From NCBI RefSeq assembly GCF_039872745.1, contig NZ_JBDPZD010000008.1, positions 1 through 64,000 of the forward strand: a DNA stretch of 64,000 bases, in the 5' to 3' direction. This DNA is from Pelomonas paludis (GTDB lineage: Bacteria; Pseudomonadota; Gammaproteobacteria; Burkholderiales; Burkholderiaceae_C). How positions within the stretch are numbered: position 1 is the stretch's first letter; each line of letters starts with the position of its first letter. Of the stretch, positions 49,839 to 59,063 are shown in pieces. Under the pieces are notes generated by a model. It worked only from the letters and a program-made list of their open reading frames with translations, was not told where the DNA came from and ran no database searches. The position numbers and the translations under genes are program-made.

Positions 49839-52743
49839 AGGCGGCGGGTACGCGCGGGAGTGCGAAGCCGCACTTCAGCGCCAAGGCCTGCGCGCGGGCC
49901 TCGAACGACGTGGCCGCACCCGCACCCGCCGCCGTGAGGGCGAGCAGGCGCCAGGCCTCGGCCTGAGACTCGGGCAGCGGGCCGCGCTCGGCCAGGCGGG
50001 CCATGTCTTCGGCAGCAGCCGTGGCGGCAACAGCGTCTTGCGCGGCATGCGCCCAGGCCCAGCGCACACGTGCCCAGCGCAGGTGGACCAGCGGGTGCTG
50101 GCTAAGCCCGGTCATGGCTTGCAAGCGGCTGCGGCTGGCGGGCGACAGCGCCTCGCCCAGGCGCTCGGCACACAGGGTCTCGGCCCAGATCCAGTGGCTG
50201 ACACGCAGCGGCTCGGGGCTCTCGGCCACAAAAGCAGCGGCCTCACGCAGCAGCTGGCGCGCGTCCTCGGGCCGGCCTTGGGCCAGGCGCAGCCGCGCGA
50301 GGCGCACAAGGCCCTCGGTCTCGAAGCCCGGGCTGTTCTGCGCCCGCGCCAGGGCCAGCGAGCGCTGCAGCGCTTCGTCCGACTCCTCATGCCTTCCAGC
50401 GCTGATCAGGATCACGCCCAGCACCAGCAGGGACAGCGCCTCGGCATGCGGCACGCCGGCCCAGCTCACCAGCGCGCGGCGGATCATGGTCAGCGCTTCG
50501 TCCACACGGCCCAGCGCGTGCAGCATCACGGCCAGGTCGTTCTCAATCGTCATGCCGCTGCAGTACTCGGGGTGCAGAGCCAGCAGGCGGCTCAGCGCAT
50601 CGTGCGCCGGCTGCACCTCACCGCCAAACCAATGGATCTGCCCCTCCCAGCTCAGCAGCGACGGGCGCCGGGGCGCCAGGCGCCGCACCTCACCGAGGCT
50701 GGCCCAAGCGGCGGGGATGTCGGGCTCACGCATGGCCAGCTCGATCAGCACCTCGTGCGCCTCCACCTGCGCCGCCGGCCCCAGGTCGGGCAGCAGCTCG
50801 CGCAGCCGCGCCGCGTGCTGGCGGGCGCTGGCGATGTCGCCGGCAAATACGCGGTTGTCCACCAGGGCTGTGCAGAGCTGGCCTTCCAGCAGGCGGCGCG
50901 CGCTCAGGTCGGCCACCGCATGCAGCTGGGCCTGCACACCGCGCAGCGCGGCCTCGCCACGGGCCAGGTCGTCAAACAAATCGCAGGCCGCCAGCTCCAG
51001 TCGCGCGCGCAAGCCTTGAGCGGCGTCGAGCGAGGCCTGGGCCACGCGGTGCCAGCGCTCGCGCGCCTCGTCAAAGCGGCCGCGCGCCTTGAGCTGCAAG
51101 GCACCGCGATGCAGCCAGGCCAAGCAGGTCTGCGCCTCGCCGGCCTGCTCCCAGTGGTGGGCGATGACGAGGGCATCCGGCGCCGGGTGCTCCTGCGCCG
51201 CCAGCCACAGCGCGGCGCGGCGGTGCAGGGCCTGCACGCCGGGCTCCGCCAGCGCGGCCAGCACGGCGTCGCGGATCAAGTCATGCGCGCACACATAGCC
51301 GCTTCCAAGCGGGCGCAGGAGGCCCGCCTGCGCCGCCGCCTCACAGGCCTGCCGCGCGGCGTCGGGCGCGGCGTCCACCAGGCCCACGGCCGGCGCGTCC
51401 TGCTGAAAGATCGCGGCCATGCGCACCGCCTCGGCCGCCGCCTGGGGCAGGCTTTGCAGGCGGCGCTGCACCAGCTGCGCCACCTCGACCTGCACGCCAG
51501 CTTGCACCCCGGCGTCGCCGCCGGGCTCCAGCAGCGCTTCACGGTGCAGGCGCACCAGCTCGCCAATCAAAAAGGGGTTGCCGCCGCCCAGCACGTGCAG
51601 GCGGTCCAGGGCCTCGTCGGGCCAGTCAGATTCGCTACCCTGCCAGAGGCAGACCGCGCTCAAGGCCTGGCGCGGCAGGGGCCCCAGGCGCACGGTCTGC
51701 AAGCGGCCGGCCAGCTCCAGGTCGGACACCAGCTCCTGCGGCGCGCCGGTCAGCTCGGTGCTGCGGGCTGCGGCCCGCCAGCGCAAGCGGCCGTCATGCG
51801 CCAGCAGGGCCAGCCATTCCAGCGTGGCGCCGTCACACCACTGCAGGTCGTCCACGATCAGCAGGGGCGCGAGTTGCTCAAAAGCGCGCACCAGGGCTTC
51901 GGTCAGCCGGGTGCGGGCAGTGAGTGCGTCCAGCGGCGGCAGGGCCTCGTCGGGCGCCAGCTCGGGCATCAGGCGCGCCAGGTCCAGCCGGTAGGGCCGC
52001 AGTCGGCTGAAGGGGTCGGCGAGCGCGCGCTCCAGCTGGGCGGTGTGCTGGCGCAGCGCGTCGAGCACGGGGCGGTAGGGCAGACGGTCCAGCCCGCGCA
52101 GGCCGCGCAGCACCGGGCTGCCCGGGAAGGCCGCCGCCAGCAGCGTGCTCTTGCCCGCACCCGGCTCGCCCAGCACCACCACGGCCGGGTGGGCGGCGCG
52201 CTGCAGGGCGGCCAGCTCGGCGTCGCGCCCCGGCAGGGCGGACGTTGCTGCGGCTGGTGCTGCCGCGCGAGCCGGGCCGAACGCGGCACTGGAGGCGGCG
52301 CTGGGCGCTTGCACCGCCGCGTGTTGCCAGCGGTCGAGCAAGCGCCGCTGCGCCGCCATACGCCACTCCTGGAAGCCCTCGTAGCCGCCCAGATGCCAGC
52401 CCTGCAGCCAGGGGCCTGGGTGCTGGGGCGCGGTGGTGGTGTCGTCCAGCGGCACCAGGTCGCAAGGCGCCGTCAGCCGCACGCGGTGGCGCTCGGCCTC
52501 CAGGCCCTCGGGCGCACCCCAGGCCGCTAGCATGCTGCGTGCACGGTGCAGGTTGATGCGCAAGTGGTGCCGGGCATCCTCCGGCGTGGCCTCGGGCCAG
52601 AACACCGCCGCCAACTGCTCGCGCGTGCGCCAGCCGCCCTCGGTGGCCAGCACCACCAGCAGGGCGGCGGGCACGGTGAGGGGCAGCGACTGGGCAGGCT
52701 CATTGGCCACATGCCAGCCAGGTTGAACAAGCAATCTGAGCAT
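49825..52743 (-). CDS. Large SARP-like ATPase transcriptional regulator with TPR region
   Basis: 972 residues. The N-terminal about 100 residues are a winged-HTH of the OmpR/SARP type (REQLAAVFWPEATPEDARHHLRINLHRAR). A nucleotide-binding domain follows with Walker A GEPGAGKSTLLA and Walker B APLLIVDDLQWCDG, then a long helical TPR-like region to the end. There is no C-terminal LuxR HTH. It is a STAND-type regulator. It is convergent with, and overlaps, the GH5-DUF1593 operon and is divergent from a small secreted-protein gene; either could be its target. The start at 52743 was chosen because the frame upstream has no HTH-like sequence. Confidence 0.82.
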   Translation of the reverse strand: MLRLLVQPGWHVANEPAQSLPLTVPAALLVVLATEGGWRTREQLAAVFWPEATPEDARHHLRINLHRARSMLAAWGAPEGLEAERHRVRLTAPCDLVPLDDTTTAPQHPGPWLQGWHLGGYEGFQEWRMAAQRRLLDRWQHAAVQAPSAASSAAFGPARAAAPAAATSALPGRDAELAALQRAAHPAVVVLGEPGAGKSTLLAAAFPGSPVLRGLRGLDRLPYRPVLDALRQHTAQLERALADPFSRLRPYRLDLARLMPELAPDEALPPLDALTARTRLTEALVRAFEQLAPLLIVDDLQWCDGATLEWLALLAHDGRLRWRAAARSTELTGAPQELVSDLELAGRLQTVRLGPLPRQALSAVCLWQGSESDWPDEALDRLHVLGGGNPFLIGELVRLHREALLEPGGDAGVQAGVQVEVAQLVQRRLQSLPQAAAEAVRMAAIFQQDAPAVGLVDAAPDAARQACEAAAQAGLLRPLGSGYVCAHDLIRDAVLAALAEPGVQALHRRAALWLAAQEHPAPDALVIAHHWEQAGEAQTCLAWLHRGALQLKARGRFDEARERWHRVAQASLDAAQGLRARLELAACDLFDDLARGEAALRGVQAQLHAVADLSARRLLEGQLCTALVDNRVFAGDIASARQHAARLRELLPDLGPAAQVEAHEVLIELAMREPDIPAAWASLGEVRRLAPRRPSLLSWEGQIHWFGGEVQPAHDALSRLLALHPEYCSGMTIENDLAVMLHALGRVDEALTMIRRALVSWAGVPHAEALSLLVLGVILISAGRHEESDEALQRSLALARAQNSPGFETEGLVRLARLRLAQGRPEDARQLLREAAAFVAESPEPLRVSHWIWAETLCAERLGEALSPASRSRLQAMTGLSQHPLVHLRWARVRWAWAHAAQDAVAATAAAEDMARLAERGPLPESQAEAWRLLALTAAGAGAATSFEARAQALALKCGFALPRVPAAFNAA

Positions 52744-52833
52744 CGCGGGCGAGTGTCGCTGAGGGGCGTCTCTGCTGCGTCTCATCGCCGATGGTGCATC
52801 TACCATCTGCGCCTCAATCAACCAGCGCCCACC

Positions 52834-53265
52834 ATGAAATCTGTCCTCCTCGCCGCCCTGCTCGCCACCGCCCTGCCCGCGTTCGCGCAAGCGGAGGCGC
52901 AAGCCCTCTCTGCCTGTGTCGGCGCCAAGAGCACCGGGCAGGATCGCAAAGACCTGGCCAAGTGGCTGTTCACCGCCATGGCCGCGCACCCCGACATGAA
53001 GCCGCTGTCCACGGTCTCTGACCCCGTCGCCGAGGCATCGAGCAAGACGGCCGGCGAGCTCTTTACCCGCCTGCTCAGCGATGCTTGCGCCACCGAGGCC
53101 AAGGCCGCCCTCAAGGCCGGTGGCCCCATGGCCATTCAAGTCGGTTTCCAAACCCTCGGTCAATTGGCCATGCAGGAGCTGATGACCGACAAGGACGTCG
53201 CGGCCTCGATGGGCCGGCTCGACAAGTATCTGGACCGCCAGAAGCTGGCAACGCTGGGCCAATAG
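52834..53265 (+). CDS. Small secreted protein of unknown function
   Basis: 143 residues. A clear signal peptide (MKSVLLAALLATALPAFAQA) is followed by a helical domain with two cysteines (CVGAKST, SDACATEA) that may form a disulphide. Segments RKDLAKWLFTAMAAHPDM and the acidic C-terminal helix give no family that I can name. It is divergent from the SARP-like regulator with a 90 bp gap and is followed by a palindromic element. Confidence 0.75.
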   Translation: MKSVLLAALLATALPAFAQAEAQALSACVGAKSTGQDRKDLAKWLFTAMAAHPDMKPLSTVSDPVAEASSKTAGELFTRLLSDACATEAKAALKAGGPMAIQVGFQTLGQLAMQELMTDKDVAASMGRLDKYLDRQKLATLGQ

Positions 53266-53281
53266 CTTTCAGCTCACGCTC

Positions 53282-53443
53282 AGAGCTTGTGAATGAATCC
53301 GGCGCGCTCGAGCGGGCGGCCCAAATGGCGCCAATCAAGGCGCAAAGCACAGCCGTAGCTCGGGCTACGGCGCGCATTTGCAACGCCGAGTGGCGGCGTT
53401 TCGGGGCGGACGAGCGGGTGCGCAGGATTTGTTCGCAAGCTCT
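53282..53443. repeat. 162-bp palindromic element with terminal inverted repeats (MITE-like)
   Basis: The ends are AGAGCTTGTGAATGAATCC and, as reverse complement, AGAGCTTGCGAACAAATCC. The similarity continues inward in a degraded way (CCCAAA...GCC / CCCGAA...GCC) to a perfect central hairpin CCGTAGC-TCGG-GCTACGG. The whole element could therefore fold into one long hairpin. There is no coding capacity. No clear target duplication was found (CTC / CTC at best). Probably a non-autonomous transposable or extragenic palindromic repeat. Confidence 0.7.
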
Positions 53444-53471
53444 CAGGGCCCAGCGCTAAAGTCAGCCCGCC

Positions 53472-54959
53472 ATGCCCGCCACCCCGCCCACTTCAGACCG
53501 CGCCGCGCGCCAGCGCGAGGTGGTGGCGGCGCTCTCGCCGCTGCTGGGGGCCGGCCATCTGCTTTGGACACCCGAGGCCGTCACGCCCTATGAGTGCGAC
53601 GGCCTGACCGCCTACCGCGAGCGGCCGCTGGCCGTGGCCTTGCCCGAGAACGACGAACAAGTGGCCGCCGTGCTGCGCGCCTGCCATCGGTTGGGCGTGC
53701 CCGTGGTGGCGCGCGGGGCGGGTACGGGGCTGTCGGGCGGCGCGATGCCGCATGCCGAGGGCGTGACCCTGGCGCTGGGCAAGTTCAACCGCATCCTGGC
53801 GGTGGACCCCTTGGCACGAACCGCTCGCGTGCAATGCGGCGTGCGCAACCTCGCCATCTCCGAGGCCGCCGCGCCGCATGGCCTCTATTACGCGCCCGAC
53901 CCCAGCAGCCAGATCGCCTGCACCATCGGCGGCAACGTGGCCGAGAACTCGGGCGGCGTGCATTGCCTCAAGTACGGCCTCACGCTGCACAACGTGCTGC
54001 GGGTGAAGGGCTTCACCGCCGAGGGCGAGGCCGTTGAGTTCGGCTCCGAGGCGCTGGACGCCGCCGGCCTCGACCTGCTGGCCCTGGTGGTGGGCAGCGA
54101 GGGCATGCTGGCCGTGATCACCGAAGTCACGGTCAAGCTCGTCCCCAAGCCCAAACTCGCGCGCTGCATCATGGCCAGCTTTGATGACGTGCGCAAAGCC
54201 GGCGACGCCGTGGCCGCCGTGATCGCGGCGGGCCTGATCCCGGCCGGCCTGGAGATGATGGACAAGCCCATGACCGCCGCGGTCGAGGACTTCGTCCACG
54301 CCGGCTACGACCTGACGGCCGAAGCCATCCTGCTCTGCGAGAGCGACGGCACGCCCGAGGAGGTGGCCGAGGAGATCGAGAAGATGCAGGCCGTGCTGCG
54401 CGCGAGTGGCGCCACGGCCATCGAGGTGAGCACGTCCGAGGCCCAGCGCCTCAAGTTCTGGAGCGGGCGCAAAAACGCCTTCCCGGCGTCGGGCCGCATC
54501 AGCCCCGACTACATGTGCATGGACTCGACCCTCCCGCGCAAGCACCTGGCCACCATCCTGCTCGACATCCAGCGCATGGAAGGCGAGTTCGGCCTGCGCT
54601 GCGCCAACGTCTTCCATGCCGGTGACGGCAACCTGCACCCGCTGATCCTCTTCGACGCCAACGACCCCGACCAGCTGCGCCGCTGCGAGGCCTTCGGCGC
54701 CGCCATCCTGGAGCGCAGCGTCGAGCTGGGAGGCACCGTCACGGGCGAGCACGGCGTGGGCATTGAAAAGCTCAGCTCCATGTGCGTGCAGTTCAGCCCG
54801 CAGGAGCGCACGCAGATGGAGGCCGTCAAACGCGCCTTCGACCCGGCCGGCTTGCTCAACCCCGGCAAGGTCATCCCAACCCTGCACCGCTGCGCCGAGT
54901 ACGGGCGCATGCATGTGAAGCGCGGCTTGCTGGCCTTCCCGGAGCTGGAGCGGTTTTGA
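53472..54959 (+). CDS. glcD: Glycolate oxidase subunit GlcD (FAD-linked)
   Basis: 495 residues. FAD-binding type 4 domain with PVVARGAGTGLSGGAMP and ACTIGGNVAENSGGVHCLKYG, C-terminal FAD-oxidase domain with VFHAGDGNLHPLI and GGTVTGEHGVG. It oxidises glycolate (or D-lactate) to glyoxylate as the catalytic subunit of the GlcDEF complex. It begins an operon in which glcE follows with no gap. The upstream region holds the palindromic element rather than a clear promoter. Confidence 0.94.
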   Translation: MPATPPTSDRAARQREVVAALSPLLGAGHLLWTPEAVTPYECDGLTAYRERPLAVALPENDEQVAAVLRACHRLGVPVVARGAGTGLSGGAMPHAEGVTLALGKFNRILAVDPLARTARVQCGVRNLAISEAAAPHGLYYAPDPSSQIACTIGGNVAENSGGVHCLKYGLTLHNVLRVKGFTAEGEAVEFGSEALDAAGLDLLALVVGSEGMLAVITEVTVKLVPKPKLARCIMASFDDVRKAGDAVAAVIAAGLIPAGLEMMDKPMTAAVEDFVHAGYDLTAEAILLCESDGTPEEVAEEIEKMQAVLRASGATAIEVSTSEAQRLKFWSGRKNAFPASGRISPDYMCMDSTLPRKHLATILLDIQRMEGEFGLRCANVFHAGDGNLHPLILFDANDPDQLRRCEAFGAAILERSVELGGTVTGEHGVGIEKLSSMCVQFSPQERTQMEAVKRAFDPAGLLNPGKVIPTLHRCAEYGRMHVKRGLLAFPELERF

Positions 54960-56060
54960 ATGTTGGCTGAAGCCCTGCAGCCCCTGAAGGACGCCATCGC
55001 GGCGGCGAGTAGCGCCGGTACGCCGCTGCGCATCACCGGCCACGGCAGCAAAGACTTTTATGGCGGTGAGCCCCAAGGCGAGCTGCTGTCCACCCAAGCC
55101 CTCAACGGCGTCACCGCCTACGAGCCCAGCGAGCTTTTCGTCAGCGTGCTGGCCGGCACGCCCATCGCCGGGCTGGAGGCGCTGCTGGCCCAGCAGCGCC
55201 AGCGCCTCGCCTTCGAGCCGCCCCGCTTTGGTGGCATGGGCACCGTGGGCGGCATGGTGGCGGCCGGCCTCTCGGGCCCCGGCCGCGCGGCCTTGGGGAG
55301 CGTGCGTGACCACCTGCTGGGTGCCACGCTCTTGAACGGCAACGGCGAGCTGCTGTCCTTTGGCGGCACGGTGATGAAGAACGTGGCCGGCTACGACGTC
55401 AGCCGCGTGCTGGCGGGCTCGATGGGCGTGCTGGGCCTGATCGTCGAGGCCACGCTCAAGGTCGTGCCCCTGCCCGCCGCCACGCTGACCCTGCGCTTCG
55501 ATGCCGACCAGACCGAGGCCCTGCGCCTCATGAACACCTGGGGCGGCCAGCCCCTGCCCATCGAGGCCAGCGCCTGGTGGGACGGCGCCCTGCTGCTGCG
55601 CCTGGCGGGGGCCAGCAATGCCGTCAAGATGACGGCCGCCCAACTCGGCGGCGAAGAGATCCCAGAGCCCGCCGCCAGCGCCTTCTGGCTGGGCCTGCGC
55701 GACCAGCGCGACGAGTTCTTTGCCAGCGGCGCCAACGCCGTGTTCGCCAACGAGGCCGGCCTGGTGCGCTTCTGGCGCCTCTCCGTGCCCGCCACCGCGC
55801 CCGAGCTCAAGCTGCATGGCGAGCAGCTCATCGAATGGGGCGGCGCGCAGCGCTGGGTCTGCACCCCACTGGCCTCGCACCAAGTGCGCGAAGCCGCCGC
55901 CAGCGTCGGCGGCCACGCCACGCTCTACTTTGCGCAAGACAAAGCCCCCGGCGCCTTCACGCCGCTGTCAGCACCGCTGATGGCCATCCACCGGCGGCTC
56001 AAGGCGAGCTTTGATCCCAAGGGCCTGTTCAACCCGGGCCGGCTCTATCCCGACCTCTGA
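54960..56060 (+). CDS. glcE: Glycolate oxidase subunit GlcE (FAD-binding)
   Basis: 366 residues. Second FAD-binding subunit, with RITGHGSKDFYGG, PPRFGGMGTVGGMVAAGLSGPGR and the C-terminal FDPKGLFNPGRLYPDL typical of GlcE. The start codon immediately follows the glcD stop, and the stop overlaps glcF (TGATG). Confidence 0.94.
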   Translation: MLAEALQPLKDAIAAASSAGTPLRITGHGSKDFYGGEPQGELLSTQALNGVTAYEPSELFVSVLAGTPIAGLEALLAQQRQRLAFEPPRFGGMGTVGGMVAAGLSGPGRAALGSVRDHLLGATLLNGNGELLSFGGTVMKNVAGYDVSRVLAGSMGVLGLIVEATLKVVPLPAATLTLRFDADQTEALRLMNTWGGQPLPIEASAWWDGALLLRLAGASNAVKMTAAQLGGEEIPEPAASAFWLGLRDQRDEFFASGANAVFANEAGLVRFWRLSVPATAPELKLHGEQLIEWGGAQRWVCTPLASHQVREAAASVGGHATLYFAQDKAPGAFTPLSAPLMAIHRRLKASFDPKGLFNPGRLYPDL

Positions 56061-57292
56061 TGCAAACCACCCTCGCCCCCCCCTTTGCCGGCACGCCCGA
56101 AGGCAGCGAGGCCGAGGCCATCCTGCGGCGTTGTGTGCACTGCGGGTTTTGCACCGCCACCTGCCCGACCTACCAGTTGCTGGGCGATGAGCTGGATGGT
56201 CCGCGCGGCCGCATCTATCAGATCAAGCAGGTGCTGGAAGGCCAGCCGGCGACGCGTGAAACGCAGCTGCATCTGGACCGCTGCCTGACCTGCCGCAACT
56301 GCGAGACCACCTGCCCATCGGGCGTGGAGTACGGGCGGCTGGTGGAGATCGGGCGCGAGGTGGTGGAGCGGCAAGTGCCGCGCCCGGTGGGCGAGCGCGT
56401 GGCGCGTGGGCTGCTGAAGTCGGGTTTGACTTCGTCGCTGTTTGGGCCGGCCATCAAGCTCGGGCAGGCGCTGCGGCCCCTGGTGCCGGCGAGTCTCAAA
56501 GACAAGGTGCCGCCGCCAGCGCCGGCAGGCAGCCACGACTGGCCGCTGGTCACGCACCGGCGCAAGCTGGGCCTGCTGGCCGGCTGCGTGCAGCCGACGC
56601 TGGCGCCCAACATCAACAGCGCCACCGCGCGGGTGCTGGATGCGGCGGGTATCAGCTGCGTGGTCGCCAAAGGCAGCGGCTGCTGCGGTGCCATCCGCGC
56701 GCACCTGAACGACCACGAAGGCGGCCTTGCGGACATGCGCCGCAACGTCGACGCCTGGTGGCCGCTGCTGGAGCGGGGCGAGATCGAGGGCCTGGTGATG
56801 AACGCCTCGGGCTGCGGCGTGACGGTCAAGGAGTACGGCCGCGCGCTGGCCCATGACCCGGCCTATGCCGACAAGGCCAAACGCGTCAGCGAGGCCACGC
56901 GCGACCTGAGCGAGTGGCTGCCTGAGCTGGTGCCGGTGCTCAGAGAAAAGCTGCAGGGCTCGATGCCGAAGCTCGCCTATCACCCCCCGTGCACGCTGCA
57001 GCACGGCCAGCAGTTGCGTGGCGGTGTCGAGGCGGCCTTCAAGGAGCTGGGCTTCGAGATCGGCTGCGCAGCCACCGAGAGCCATTTGTGCTGCGGCTCG
57101 GCAGGCACCTACTCGGTGTTGCAACCGACGCTGTCCAAGCAACTGCGCGACCGCAAGCTGGCCGCGCTGGCGCCGCTTGCGGCCGACGAGATCGTCTCGG
57201 CCAACATCGGCTGCATCCAGCATCTGCAGTCCGGCACCACCACGCCCGTGCGGCACTGGGTGGAGGTGCTGGATGCGGCGCTGCACCCCTGA
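56060..57292 (+). CDS. glcF: Glycolate oxidase iron-sulphur subunit GlcF
   Basis: 410 residues. Two 4Fe-4S motifs, CVHCGFCTATCPTY and CLTCRNCETTCPSG, are followed by two CCG domains (GSGCCGA and HLCCGSAGTYS). It transfers electrons from the flavin subunits to the membrane quinone pool. The first residues MQTTLAPPFAGTPEGSEAE match the family start. Confidence 0.94.
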   Translation: MQTTLAPPFAGTPEGSEAEAILRRCVHCGFCTATCPTYQLLGDELDGPRGRIYQIKQVLEGQPATRETQLHLDRCLTCRNCETTCPSGVEYGRLVEIGREVVERQVPRPVGERVARGLLKSGLTSSLFGPAIKLGQALRPLVPASLKDKVPPPAPAGSHDWPLVTHRRKLGLLAGCVQPTLAPNINSATARVLDAAGISCVVAKGSGCCGAIRAHLNDHEGGLADMRRNVDAWWPLLERGEIEGLVMNASGCGVTVKEYGRALAHDPAYADKAKRVSEATRDLSEWLPELVPVLREKLQGSMPKLAYHPPCTLQHGQQLRGGVEAAFKELGFEIGCAATESHLCCGSAGTYSVLQPTLSKQLRDRKLAALAPLAADEIVSANIGCIQHLQSGTTTPVRHWVEVLDAALHP

Positions 57293-57325
57293 ACCCCTGA
57301 ACCCCATCACCTCTCTCACCCCACG

Positions 57326-57985
57326 ATGAAACTGCCCCTGCTGATTCTGCTGCTCGTCACCTTGCCGAGCCTCGCGTTCGCCCAGCCCGAGGTGGCGGCA
57401 TCAGCGGCCTCTGCCGCGTCCGGCGCTGCAGCTAGCGGCATCACCACGGTCAAGCTGATGAGCTTCACACCCGGCGAGCGGGGCTACAGCCCCGAGCTGG
57501 CCGCCCAGAGCATCCAGGGCAAGGTCGTGCTGCATCTCAAGCTCAAGGCGGATGGCGGCGTCGAGACGGCCACCGTGCACACCAGCTCGCGCGCCGAAGT
57601 GCTGGACCAGCTCGCACTCCAACTCGTGCAAGGCCTGCGCTACAAGACCTCGGCAGCCACGCCGCTGACCGAGGTTCTGGCGCCCATCGAGTACCGGCGC
57701 GACTCGCTGACCACCCTGGGCGACAAGACCTGTGCCGAGTTCCTGCTCGATGCGCGCTACTACGCGCAGACCTTCCCGGACCAAACGCCCCGCAGCATGC
57801 CGGTGATCAACCTGACGGCGGGGATGCTCTTCCTGGGCAGCAAGGGCGACCTCAGCCAGCGCATGCGCTGGCTCAAGCAGGTGGAGGCGGCGGCACGCGA
57901 GATTCGCCCGGCCTGCGAGCGCGAGCCCGAGGCTGGCTACCTGAAGACCTTCACGGCCCTGACCGCCACTGCAGCCAAGCCCTGA
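57326..57985 (+). CDS. Secreted protein with TonB C-terminal-like domain
   Basis: 219 residues. Signal peptide (about 1-19), an Ala/Ser-rich spacer, then a TonB_C-like pattern (YSPELAAQSIQGKVVLHLKLKADGGVETATVHTSSRAEVLDQLALQLVQGLRY) without the TonB membrane anchor or Pro-rich linker. The C-terminal about 90 residues are helical with two cysteines (KTCAEFLL, RPACERE). It probably acts in the periplasm; role unknown. 33 bases after glcF on the same strand and possibly co-transcribed. Confidence 0.72.
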   Translation: MKLPLLILLLVTLPSLAFAQPEVAASAASAASGAAASGITTVKLMSFTPGERGYSPELAAQSIQGKVVLHLKLKADGGVETATVHTSSRAEVLDQLALQLVQGLRYKTSAATPLTEVLAPIEYRRDSLTTLGDKTCAEFLLDARYYAQTFPDQTPRSMPVINLTAGMLFLGSKGDLSQRMRWLKQVEAAAREIRPACEREPEAGYLKTFTALTATAAKP

Positions 57986-57993
57986 TCGAGTGC

Positions 57994-59007
57994 TCAGGCG
58001 GCCGACGCCGCCGACAGCTCGCCGTCCAGGCCCTCGTAGCCGCCCACCATCACGATGCGGTTGCGGCCCAGAGCCTTGGCTTCATAGAGGCCCTGGTCGG
58101 CGCGCTCCAGCACCTCGGTGGGCGTGATCTGGCTGTCGGGCACGATGGTGAGCAGGCCGCCCGAGAGCGTCACCTGCGAGGCCACTTCGGAGTTGGGGTG
58201 GGGCAGGCCGGCGGCGTCCAGCGCGGCCCGCAGCGCGTCCACCACCACCCAGGCGCCAGGCGTGGGCGTGTTGGGCAGGATGAGGGCGAACTCCTCACCG
58301 CCGTAGCGCGCCGCACAGTCGCTGGGCCGGCGGCAGGCCTGCAGGAAGACATTGGCCACCTGCTTCAGGCAGGCGTCGCCCGCACCGTGGCCCAGGCTGT
58401 CGTTGTAGCGCTTGAAGAAGTCCACGTCGCACAGCACGATGCTGAGCGGCTGCTTGGAGCGCCGGGCCAGGTCCATCTCCTGGCGCAGCCGGGTGTCCAG
58501 CGCGCGGCGGTTGAGCAGGCCGGTGAGGGCGTCCACCGTGGCCAGCGCGTGCAGCTGGGCGTTGGCACCGTGCAGGGCCTGCGCCAATTCAACCAGGCGC
58601 TCGCGCATCTGCACCAGGCGCTGCATGGCACGCAGCTTGGCCTGCAGGATCATGGGCGCCACGGGGCTGACGAGGTGGTCGTCACCGCCGGCCTCGATGC
58701 TGAGCCAGACCTCGTGCTCGTCACCGCGTGGCGAGACAAAGATGATGGGCGTCCAGCTGTTGCCGTCGGCCTCGCGCAGCGAGGCGGCAAACCGCTGGTC
58801 GTCGTCGCCGAGCCGGTCCACGCAGATCAGCACCACATCTGGGGCGACCTCGCGAAACACACCGAGTGCAGCGCCAGCGGAATCCGCGGCTCTGGCGCGG
58901 TGGCCGGCGGCATCCACTTCCTGGACCAGGGCAGCGCGGGCTTTGGAATCGGCGCCGAGGATCAGCACCATGAGCGATTGCAGGCTGGAAATCAGATCAG
59001 GGTGCAC
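57994..59007 (-). CDS. Diguanylate cyclase with receiver-like N-terminal domain
   Basis: 337 residues from a GTG; an ATG at 58971 is an equal alternative start. The GGDEF domain (about 160-325) has the active-site RYGGEEFALILP and, five residues upstream, the inhibitory RxxD site (RPSD), so it should make c-di-GMP with product inhibition. The N-terminal domain resembles a receiver but reads PDVVLICVDRLGDDD, with cysteine at the usual acceptor position, so phosphorylation there is doubtful. It is divergent from cca. Confidence 0.88.
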   Translation of the reverse strand: MHPDLISSLQSLMVLILGADSKARAALVQEVDAAGHRARAADSAGAALGVFREVAPDVVLICVDRLGDDDQRFAASLREADGNSWTPIIFVSPRGDEHEVWLSIEAGGDDHLVSPVAPMILQAKLRAMQRLVQMRERLVELAQALHGANAQLHALATVDALTGLLNRRALDTRLRQEMDLARRSKQPLSIVLCDVDFFKRYNDSLGHGAGDACLKQVANVFLQACRRPSDCAARYGGEEFALILPNTPTPGAWVVVDALRAALDAAGLPHPNSEVASQVTLSGGLLTIVPDSQITPTEVLERADQGLYEAKALGRNRIVMVGGYEGLDGELSAASAA

Positions 59008-59063
59008 GAACAGATCAGGCAGTGCGGCGGATGCGCGATTGTGAACGCCTCCACAATGCCGTC

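Noticed and set aside
53493..55937. 814-codon open frame on the minus strand
   Set aside because: It is antisense to glcD and glcE, has no domain, and its long open stretch is explained by high GC at third positions of the real genes.
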